Shown one piece after another: positions 1 to 5,007 of a stretch of DNA of 5,024 bases. The stretch is from Actinoplanes liguriensis. Lineage in GTDB: Bacteria > Actinomycetota > Actinomycetes > Mycobacteriales > Micromonosporaceae. The DNA lies in the NCBI GenBank assembly GCA_000715855.1, contig KL571265.1, forward strand, positions 1 to 5,024, in the 5' to 3' direction. Numbering within the stretch: the first letter of the stretch is position 1; every line of letters begins with the position of its first letter. The notes under the pieces were generated by a model, which was not told the DNA's origin, made no database searches, and saw nothing but the letters and a program-made list of their open reading frames with translations. The translations under genes and the position numbers were made by a program.

Positions 1-12
1 CCGCCTACGTGA

Positions 13-157
13 GCCGCCACGCCGCCCGTCCGCACCGGTAAAGGCCGTGAGCCGCCATGCCGCGCGCCCGCACCGATGAAGACCGGAAGCCGCCATGCTG
101 CGCGCCCCGCATCGGTGAAGGCCCGAAGCCGCCACGGCGTGCGCCCGCACCGCTGAG
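13..157. repeat. Degenerate 38-bp tandem repeat, about 3.8 copies, non-coding
   Basis: Units begin with GCCGCCAYG and start at 13, 51, 89 and 128. They measure 38, 38 and 39 bp plus a partial fourth unit; the third has one extra C. Each unit has a GCCGCC head, a GC-rich middle and a CACCGGTGAAG-like core followed by a GGCC or CCGGAA end. The core consensus CACCGGTG is palindromic, and every copy differs from it by one base. A period of 38 is not a multiple of three, so the array cannot encode a repeated peptide in a single frame. Bases 4-12 resemble the end of another unit, so the array probably continues to the left of the window. It lies just upstream of birA and looks like a VNTR or MIRU-like intergenic minisatellite; function unknown. 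Confidence 0.8.
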
Positions 158-178
158 GAGCGGCTCCCCGCGGGGGCA

Positions 179-184
179 TAGGCT
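179..184 (+). promoter_or_regulatory. Possible -10 element of a leaderless birA transcript
   Basis: TAGGCT fits the actinobacterial -10 pattern TANNNT and ends 6 nt before the birA ATG, which would put the transcription start on or next to the A of the start codon. No Shine-Dalgarno is visible in front of that ATG, as expected for a leaderless mRNA, which is common in actinobacteria. No convincing -35 hexamer is present 16-18 bp upstream (the bases there are GAGGAG-like). This is inference from position and motif only. Confidence 0.3.
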
Positions 185-190
185 GCCGGG

Positions 191-1045
191 ATGGCCGCTT
201 CCGGGTACACCGATCTGGACCGCCCGCCGCTCTCCGAGCGGGCCCTGACCAGGGCCCTGGTGCACCCCGGCGGCCTCTGGTCGCGGATCGAGGTCCGCGC
301 CGAGACCGGTTCGACCAACGCGGACGCCGCCGAGGCCGCCCGCGCCAACGAGCCGGAGGGCCTGGTCGTCGTCGCGGAGCAGCAGGTCGCGGGCCGTGGC
401 CGGCGGGATCGGCAGTGGCTGAGCCCGGCCCGCGCCGGGCTCACCCTGACCGTCCTGCTGCGTCCCGGCATTCCCGATCCGGAGCGCGGCCGGCCGGCCG
501 CGACGCCCGGAACGTTCGGGTGGCTGCCGCTGCTGGCGGGGGTGGCGCTGGCCGGCGCGGTGTCCCGGGTGGCCGGGGTGGAGGCCGCCCTGAAGTGGCC
601 GAACGATCTGCTGGTCGGCGACCGTAAGTGCGCGGGCATCCTGGCCGAGATGGCCGGGGACGCGATCGTGGTCGGGATCGGGCTGAACGTGAGCACCCAC
701 GCCGAGGAGTTGCCGGAGACCACCGGGGTGCCGGCGACCTCGCTGCGCCTGGCCGGCGCCGAGACCCTGGATCGGGATCCGCTGCTCCGGGCGCTGCTGC
801 GCGGGCTCGAGAGGTGGTACGGCGGCTGGCGCGAGGCCGGTGGCGACGCCGAGATGTGCGGGCTGCTCGGGGAGTACCGGCGGCTGTGCGCGACGATCGG
901 CCGGGACGTGCGGGTGCTGCTGCCCGGTGGCGGCGAGCTCACCGGCGAGGCGACCACCGTGGACCGGGACGGGCAACTCGTGGTCCGTACGGTGGAAGGC
1001 AGTGAACATCGCGTCTCAGCGGGTGATGTTCTGCACGTACGCTGA
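191..1045 (+). CDS. birA: Biotin--[acetyl-CoA-carboxylase] ligase, monofunctional
   Basis: Cytoplasmic enzyme that makes biotinyl-5'-AMP from biotin and ATP and transfers biotin to the conserved lysine of carboxylase carrier domains (acyl-CoA carboxylases, pyruvate carboxylase). It has 284 residues. Visible motifs are ETGSTN (38-43), the biotinyl-AMP loop GRGRRDRQW (68-76), KWPNDL (135-140), KCAGILAE (146-153, with the lysine equivalent to the biotin-contacting Lys of the family) and GIGLNV (162-167). A small SH3-like C-terminal domain covers about 236-284. There is no N-terminal helix-turn-helix, so it is a class I ligase and not a biotin-operon repressor. The sixth position of the adenylate loop is Asp where E. 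coli has Gly. An in-frame TAG at 179-181 makes ATG 191 the earliest start; no clear ribosome site precedes it. The next gene begins 4 nt after its stop, so the two are probably cotranscribed. Confidence 0.96.
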   Translation: MAASGYTDLDRPPLSERALTRALVHPGGLWSRIEVRAETGSTNADAAEAARANEPEGLVVVAEQQVAGRGRRDRQWLSPARAGLTLTVLLRPGIPDPERGRPAATPGTFGWLPLLAGVALAGAVSRVAGVEAALKWPNDLLVGDRKCAGILAEMAGDAIVVGIGLNVSTHAEELPETTGVPATSLRLAGAETLDRDPLLRALLRGLERWYGGWREAGGDAEMCGLLGEYRRLCATIGRDVRVLLPGGGELTGEATTVDRDGQLVVRTVEGSEHRVSAGDVLHVR

Positions 1046-1049
1046 CCGC

Positions 1050-1631
1050 GTGGCGTTCCCGGCGGAAGTTCTCTCGGAGCAGGAGGAGGTCGTCCTCCAC
1101 CTGCGTCCCCATGGCAAGTCGGTGGTCGGCCCGGCCCTGGTGGTCGCGCTGACCGTGGCCGGCACGATCATGGCCTGGGTGCTGCTGCCGGAGAACGAGG
1201 GTGGCCGCATCGGCCTCGGGCTGGTGGCCGCGATCATGCTCTACAACGGCATCCGGTACGGCGTGGTCCCGCTCGTCCAGTGGCGCTGCACGCACTGGGT
1301 GGTCACCACTGAGCGGCTTCTCACCCAGCGTGGCCTGCTCGTCCGTGAGCGGCGCGACCTGCCGTTGAACCGGGTGAACGATCACGCGCTGACCCAGTCG
1401 CTGCTGGACCGGATGTTCGGCACCGGCACCCTGGTGATCGATTCGATCGGTGAGCAGAGCGCCCGGCTGGCCGGGGTCCCGCACGCACAGTGGGTGCAGA
1501 CGACGCTGTACGAGTTGATTGAGCGGGCGCCGGACGACGACGAGGAGGACGAGGACGAGGACGGGGAGGAGGTCAGCTCTGCAGGCGGGCGTCCAGCTCC
1601 GCCGCGCTTCCCGGCACGTCGATCGCGCTGA
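1050..1631 (+). CDS. Two-helix membrane protein with bacterial PH domain (bPH2/YdbS-like)
   Basis: The predicted protein has 193 residues. Two hydrophobic segments (about 25-46 and 54-77) near the N-terminus would place it in the cytoplasmic membrane. They are followed by a PH-like domain at about 82-155, recognisable from the pattern WVVTTERLLTQRGLL, a conserved RRDLPLNRVND segment and the GTLVIDSIG strand. Residues 162-174 are almost purely Asp/Glu, and a Pro/Arg-rich tail follows. GTG 1050 was chosen because it lies 4 nt after the birA stop and gives the N-terminus MAFPAEVL, typical of the family; an in-frame ATG at 1026 inside birA would add eight residues. The birA neighbour matches, from memory, M. 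tuberculosis Rv3278c. The molecular function is unknown; PH-like domains of this class are suspected of membrane or protein binding. The 3' end overlaps the opposing GtrA gene by 59 bp, so the last 19 codons are encoded antisense to it. Confidence 0.85.
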   Translation: MAFPAEVLSEQEEVVLHLRPHGKSVVGPALVVALTVAGTIMAWVLLPENEGGRIGLGLVAAIMLYNGIRYGVVPLVQWRCTHWVVTTERLLTQRGLLVRERRDLPLNRVNDHALTQSLLDRMFGTGTLVIDSIGEQSARLAGVPHAQWVQTTLYELIERAPDDDEEDEDEDGEEVSSAGGRPAPPRFPARRSR

Positions 1632-2121
1632 GCTCGGCGAAACCTGCGGTCGCGTCCATCTCGGCGATCGTGCCCTCGTGGCCGTCGACCGGCGGCTTGA
1701 GGAAGACGAAGGTCCGGTACGCCCAGAAGCGGAAGATCGTGGCGATGCCGATGCCGATCAGCGTGACGCCGAGGAACAGGACCTTGTCGTTCTCCTCGGT
1801 GAGGCCGAAGCCGTACTTCCCGACCGCGACCAGGCCCGACTGGATCGCCATGCCGACCAGGTTGAAGCCGAAGAACAGCACATACTCCCGGCGGAGCGCG
1901 GTGCGCGTGTGGTGCCGGTAGGTCCAGAAGCGGTTCGCCAGATACGCCAGCGTCGTGGTGACGACGGTGGCGATGACACTCGCCTTGACCGCGCCGATCG
2001 GCAGCGCGACCCAGGTGATCGCCAGGTAGAGCAGGGTGTTACCGGCTCCGATGATGGCGAAGGCGACAGCTTCCGGAGCGAGACGGCGCAGGCGTTCCGT
2101 CAGGGGTTGGGCGGAAGGCAT
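1573..2121 (-). CDS. GtrA-family membrane protein (copy 1, distal)
   Basis: The predicted protein has 182 residues and four hydrophobic segments at about 17-39, 42-62, 80-103 and 115-137, the topology of the GtrA family (PF04138). Members include flippase-like proteins thought to move undecaprenyl- or polyprenyl-phosphate-linked sugars across the cytoplasmic membrane for glycosylation of surface polymers. Family signatures visible are the NRFWTYR segment after helix 2 (63-69) and FRFWAYRTFVF after helix 4 (130-140). A 40-residue acidic tail after helix 4 is unusually long for the family. ATG 2121 is preceded by TAAGG seven bases upstream. It lies 36 nt downstream of the second GtrA gene and probably belongs to the same minus-strand operon. 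A GtrA gene facing the birA/PH pair recalls M. tuberculosis Rv3277. The actual substrate cannot be inferred. Confidence 0.9.
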   Translation of the reverse strand: MPSAQPLTERLRRLAPEAVAFAIIGAGNTLLYLAITWVALPIGAVKASVIATVVTTTLAYLANRFWTYRHHTRTALRREYVLFFGFNLVGMAIQSGLVAVGKYGFGLTEENDKVLFLGVTLIGIGIATIFRFWAYRTFVFLKPPVDGHEGTIAEMDATAGFAELSAIDVPGSAAELDARLQS

Positions 2122-2157
2122 TGGACAACCTTACGGGGCGAGAGGGGGAATGCCGAA

Positions 2158-2631
2158 TCACGGAAGTGTGGGTGACGACGATGTCACACCGGGGCTCTGC
2201 TCCACGTTGGTCCGGAAGACGAACTTCCGGTAGGACCAGAAGCGGAAGATGGTACCGATCGCGGTGCCCACGAACTGCCCCGCGATGTTGTCGGCGGCCT
2301 GGCTGCGCAACGCCGGCCAGAAGTGCCCGAGGCCGTAGTGGCTGATCGCCAGGCAGGAGAGGGCGATGCCCAGGCCGATCGCGTTCAGCACGAAGAACGT
2401 CGTGTACTGCCGGGCCAGGTTGGTGTGCGCGCCGTCGCGCCACGTCCAGAACCGGTTGCCGAGGAACGCCAGGGTGGTGGCGATGATCGTGGAGATCGTC
2501 TTGGCGCTCAGGGGCTCGCTGCCGTTGCTCCGCAGCAGGTTGAAGATGATCAGATCGACGGCGAACGCGGCCCCGCCGACCGTCCCGAACTTGCTCGCCT
2601 CCCGCACCAGAGCGCGTAGCCGGGCACGCAT
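2158..2631 (-). CDS. GtrA-family membrane protein (copy 2, proximal)
   Basis: From ATG 2631 the protein has 157 residues, a normal GtrA length. Four hydrophobic segments lie at about 15-34, 43-59, 76-98 and 115-135. The signatures NRFWTWR (59-65) and FRFWSYRKFVF (129-139) align with the downstream copy: 15 of 27 residues are identical around the first signature and 11 of 14 around the second, so the two genes are paralogues, probably by tandem duplication. The start is uncertain. The frame stays open upstream to 2847, and GTG 2661, GTG 2709 or ATG 2733 are alternatives. GTG 2709 would sit exactly 4 nt after the sigma-gene stop, like the birA/PH junction, but it adds 26 Gly/Pro/Arg-rich residues that look unconserved. 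No start has a good Shine-Dalgarno. It is probably cotranscribed with the sigma gene; a role in lipid-linked sugar translocation is inferred from the family only. Confidence 0.85.
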   Translation of the reverse strand: MRARLRALVREASKFGTVGGAAFAVDLIIFNLLRSNGSEPLSAKTISTIIATTLAFLGNRFWTWRDGAHTNLARQYTTFFVLNAIGLGIALSCLAISHYGLGHFWPALRSQAADNIAGQFVGTAIGTIFRFWSYRKFVFRTNVEQSPGVTSSSPTLP

Positions 2632-2713
2632 TCCGGCAGGCCGCGGTGAGGATGGGGGCACGCGACCGAATGTACCGTCGCCGGGCTCACCTCGCTGACC
2701 TCGTTGCACAGTC

Positions 2714-3478
2714 TCAACCCGCGGTGCCGGCATGGTGACGCTGCCGGTACGGACTGTGACGGAACCCGTCGATCTCGCGGATCTCGGCGAGCCGCCCCCG
2801 GCACTCCGCGCATCGACCGAGATGGGTTCGCATCCGGTGCGCGTCACGGGGGGCGAGCCGGCCGCGCACCTGCGGGCCGAGCCGGTCGCCGGCCCACCGG
2901 CACTCCGGGTGCTCGGCCGCGGTGACGTGCTGCTGGAGATAGAGGCTGCGCAGGCCTTCGCGGGCGCGGTGTGCGAGGACCGCCACCGCGTTCGGGGTCA
3001 GGCCCATCTGCGGGGCGAGCTCGGCCGGGGTGCTGCCCTCCACCTCGGTCTGCCAGAGCACGTCCCGCCAGCGCGGCGGGAGTTGCCGGAAGGCGGCCGC
3101 CGCGAAGCTGCGTTCGAGCTGGTCCAGTGCCGGGTCGGTGAACGGCTCGCAGGCGTCGTACCGGGTCAGGTCGTCGGTGAACTCCAGCCGCCGGTCCGAG
3201 CGGGCGCGCTGGTAGCAGACGTGCCGCATGGTGGTGTGCAGGTAGGCGCGGAACGCGACCAGGGGGCCGCGGCCGGCTCGCAGCGACGCGAACACCTTGG
3301 CGAACGTCTCGGCGACCAGGTCGTCGGCGTCGGCGGAGTCGCGTGCCAGGCCGAACGCGAACAGCCGCGCCGCTGCCCGGTGCCGCTCGTAGAGCGTCCC
3401 GTAGGCGGCGGTGTCGCCGGCCCGGACGGCGGCGAGTAGATCCGTGTCCGAGTCCACGTCGTTGCCCGGGGTCGTCAT
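2714..3478 (-). CDS. ECF-type sigma-70 family factor with C-terminal anti-sigma-like zinc finger
   Basis: The predicted protein has 254 residues. Sigma region 2 spans about 13-80, with the core-binding and -10-recognition helices around DADDLVAETFAKVF (50-63) and FRAYLHTTMRHVCY (76-89). A short linker follows. Region 4 lies at about 126-182 (RQLPPRWRDVLW, then the helix-turn-helix around TPAELAPQMGLTPNAVAVLAHRAREGL). Beyond region 4 is about 70 residues with Cys193, His219, Cys223 and Cys226, forming the HxxxCxxC pattern of zf-HC2/ZAS anti-sigma domains inside HRMRTHLGRCAECRGRL (214-230). Sigma and zinc-binding regulator thus appear fused in one soluble polypeptide; no membrane helix follows, unlike some larger actinobacterial fusions. 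ATG 3478 has a perfect AGGAGG upstream. The two GtrA genes follow on the same strand and are plausible targets or operon partners. The inducing signal is unknown. Confidence 0.92.
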   Translation of the reverse strand: MTTPGNDVDSDTDLLAAVRAGDTAAYGTLYERHRAAARLFAFGLARDSADADDLVAETFAKVFASLRAGRGPLVAFRAYLHTTMRHVCYQRARSDRRLEFTDDLTRYDACEPFTDPALDQLERSFAAAAFRQLPPRWRDVLWQTEVEGSTPAELAPQMGLTPNAVAVLAHRAREGLRSLYLQQHVTAAEHPECRWAGDRLGPQVRGRLAPRDAHRMRTHLGRCAECRGRLAEIREIDGFRHSPYRQRHHAGTAG

Positions 3479-3482
3479 TCCG

Positions 3483-3488
3483 CCTCCT
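3483..3488 (-). promoter_or_regulatory. Shine-Dalgarno AGGAGG of the sigma-factor gene
   Basis: On the minus strand AGGAGG stands 4 nt before ATG 3478. It is the strongest ribosome site in the minus-strand cluster and fixes this start. The genes downstream in the same operon have weak or no sites. Confidence 0.8.
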
Positions 3489-3519
3489 GTGGCAGGAACT
3501 GCGAGGAAAGCCCGATTAC

Positions 3520-3562
3520 GCGAAAGTGTACGGTGCTATGTCCCTTTTGCGAAAGTTGTCGG
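3520..3562. repeat. Pair of 14-bp direct repeats GCGAAAGT-NNN-CGG, 29 bp apart
   Basis: GCGAAAGTGTACGG (3520-3533) and GCGAAAGTTGTCGG (3549-3562) match at 11 of 14 positions and have the same orientation, with a 29-bp period, close to three helical turns. Read on the minus strand the common core is ACTTTCGC. They coincide with the -10 and -35 regions of the candidate sigma-gene promoter, so they may be binding sites for a regulator, or autoregulatory sites for the sigma factor itself. The latter is speculation. Confidence 0.5.
3525..3553 (-). promoter_or_regulatory. Candidate vegetative promoter of the sigma-GtrA operon
   Basis: Reading the minus strand, TTCGCA (3553-3548; four of six matches to TTGACA) is separated by exactly 17 bp from TACACT (3530-3525; fits TANNNT and matches TATAAT at four positions). 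Transcription would begin near 3518, giving a leader of about 40 nt containing the AGGAGG site. The promoter overlaps both arms of the GCGAAAGT direct repeat, a natural place for a regulator to bind. Motif evidence only. Confidence 0.4.
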
Positions 3563-3703
3563 GAGTGACGGTGTGGCTGGCGCAACTGCGCGCTCGTGCG
3601 CTGTCCGGCGAAGAATCAATCGTCATTGCGCACCGCAACCAAAGATTGTGCGGTTGTCCACAGGTTCAGCCGATGAACTGCACGGGCCCGGGGCTTAACC
3701 TGA

Positions 3704-3719
3704 TGTGACTCCCATGACA
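3704..3719. promoter_or_regulatory. CRP-like imperfect palindrome upstream of pckA
   Basis: TGTGA-CTCCCA-TGACA matches nine of the ten defined bases of the CRP/cAMP consensus TGTGA-N6-TCACA. PEPCK genes are catabolite-regulated in several bacteria, and actinobacteria have Crp homologues using this consensus, so a site here would make sense. A match of this quality could also arise by chance after searching 300 bp, and no pckA promoter is firmly placed relative to it. Confidence 0.3.
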
Positions 3720-3720
3720 A

Positions 3721-3740
3721 CAGCCGGATTTCCCCGGCTG
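3721..3740 (+). other. Hairpin in the probable pckA leader
   Basis: CAGCCGG (3721-3727) and CCGGCTG (3734-3740) form a perfect 7-bp GC-rich stem with a 6-nt loop. It lies 38 nt before the TTG start and 25 nt before the ribosome site. No T-tract follows, so it is not a standard intrinsic terminator. It may stabilise the 5' end of the pckA mRNA, be an operator, or have no function. Confidence 0.5.
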
Positions 3741-3765
3741 CTCCGTCATTGGTCAGTGCCGACCG

Positions 3766-3771
3766 AAGGAG
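3766..3771 (+). promoter_or_regulatory. Shine-Dalgarno AAGGAG of pckA
   Basis: AAGGAG is followed by 7 nt and then TTG at 3779, an ideal spacing. This site decides the unusual TTG start. No ATG or GTG occurs in frame between the upstream in-frame stop TGA (3701-3703) and 3779; the only other candidate, TTG 3749, has no ribosome site. Confidence 0.85.
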
Positions 3772-3778
3772 CTTCACT

Positions 3779-5007
3779 TTGTCTAACCCCCACACCTCGC
3801 ACCCCCGTCTGCTGGCGTGGATCGACGAGGTCGCCGCCCTGACAACGCCCGACCGGATCGTCTGGTGCGACGGTTCGGACGCCGAGTGGACCCGCCTCAC
3901 CGACGAGCTCGTCGAGTCCGGCGCGCTGGTCCGGCTCGACGAGAAGAAGAAGCCCAACTCGTTCTGGGCACGAACCAGCCCGTCCGACGTGGCGCGCGTC
4001 GAGGAACGCACCTACATCTGCTCGGCCGACGAGGCCGACGCCGGTCCCACCAACAACTGGATGGCGCCGGCCGAGATGAAGACCCTGATGACGGAGCTGT
4101 ACCGCGGCTCGATGAAGGGCCGGACGATGTACGTCGTCCCGTTCTGCATGGGCCCGCTCGACGCGGACAACCCGATGTTCGGCGTCGAGCTCACCGACAG
4201 CCCGTACGTCGTCGCCAGCATGCGCATCATGACCCGGATGGGGGCCGAGGTCCTGAGCGCGATGGGCGACGACGCGGACTACGTCCCGTGCCTGCACTCG
4301 ATCGGCGCGCCGCTTTCCCGGCATGAGGAAGACGTCGCCTGGCCGTGCAACGAGACGAAGTACATCTCGCACTTCCCGGAGACGCGGGAGATCTGGTCGT
4401 TCGGCTCCGGTTACGGCGGCAACTCGCTGCTCGGCAAGAAGTGCTACGCGCTGCGCATCGCCAGCGTGGCCGCCCGCGACGAGGGCTGGCTCGCCGAGCA
4501 CATGCTGATCATGAAGCTGACCTCGCCGGAGGGCGTCGTCCGCTACATCGCCGGCGCGTTCCCGTCGGCCTGCGGCAAGACCAACCTGGCCATGCTCGAG
4601 CCGACCCTGGAGGGTTGGAAGGTCGAGACCGTCGGCGACGACATCGCCTGGATGCGCTTCGGGGAGGACGGCCGGCTCTGGGCGACCAACCCGGAGTTCG
4701 GGCTGTTCGGCGTCGCGCCCGGCACCGACTTCCACACCAACCCGAACGCGATGCGCACGCTCGCCAAGGGCAACTCGGTCTTCACCAACGTCGCGCTGAC
4801 CGACGACGGCGACATCTGGTGGGAGGGCATGGGCGAGCCGCCCGCGCACCTGACCGACTGGAAGGGCCAGGACTGGACGCCGGAGTCGGAGGCGCCGTCG
4901 AGCCACCCGAACAGCCGCTTCTGCACGCCGATCGAGCAGTGCCCGATCCTCGCCGACGAGTACCACGACCCGCGCGGCGTGCCGATCGACGCGATCCTCT
5001 TCGGCGG
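3779..5007 (+). CDS. pckA: Phosphoenolpyruvate carboxykinase (GTP), 3' truncated by contig end
   Basis: Cytosolic enzyme that converts oxaloacetate + GTP to phosphoenolpyruvate + GDP + CO2, the entry step of gluconeogenesis; in actinobacteria it can also act anaplerotically. About 410 residues are present of a family length near 600. Motifs in order are [12 protein letters not shown] (64-75, with the PEP-binding Arg), the substrate segment [12 protein letters not shown] (211-222), the P-loop FPSACGKTN (261-269) containing the hyper-reactive catalytic Cys265, and the kinase-2 metal site GDDIAWMRF (286-294). ACGKTN together with YGGNS identifies the GTP type, not the ATP type. The start is TTG 3779, set by a well-spaced AAGGAG. 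The true reading ends at ILFGG, exactly before the expected conserved Arg-Arg-Pro; the codons after 5007 are adapter sequence, and the apparent residues CLLYT are not part of the protein. The symbol pck is also used for this gene. Confidence 0.97.

Larger units (their letters stand above)
3479..3778. other. 300-bp divergent intergenic region between the sigma gene and pckA
   Basis: No gene is supported here; base composition is clearly less GC-rich than in the flanking coding sequence, with AT-rich patches such as 3541-3555 and 3611-3650, as expected for promoter DNA. It holds a candidate minus-strand promoter, a 14-bp direct repeat, a CRP-like motif, a 7-bp hairpin and the pckA ribosome site, listed separately. 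A weak plus-strand promoter TGAACT-N16-TAACCT (3674-3701) can be drawn for pckA, but only three of six bases match in each box, so I do not claim it. Confidence 0.75.

Noticed and set aside
13..157. CRISPR array
   Set aside because: Units are directly contiguous with no unique spacers, and variation is spread along the whole unit.
5..1009. A 334-codon open frame on the minus strand opposite birA
   Set aside because: It is low-complexity Arg/Gly/Pro/His-rich, has no domain signature, runs through the repeat array and lies antisense to a gene with clear BirA motifs. Typical GC-rich shadow frame.
3495..3520. GGAAC-type ECF promoter (plus strand)
   Set aside because: GGAAC occurs at 3495-3499, but no CGTC/CGTT-like box is found 16-17 bp further on, and the orientation points away from the sigma gene.
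3721..3740. Intrinsic terminator
   Set aside because: The stem is not followed by a run of T on either strand within a few bases, and it sits in the leader of pckA.
3751..3764. GGTC-N6-GACC inverted repeat next to the pckA ribosome site
   Set aside because: A 4-bp stem is expected by chance and is too weak to sequester the Shine-Dalgarno.
3746..4966. A 406-codon open frame on the minus strand opposite pckA
   Set aside because: Composition is Arg/Val/Gly/Asp-rich without family motifs, while the plus strand encodes unmistakable PEPCK. Mirror of codon bias in GC-rich DNA.
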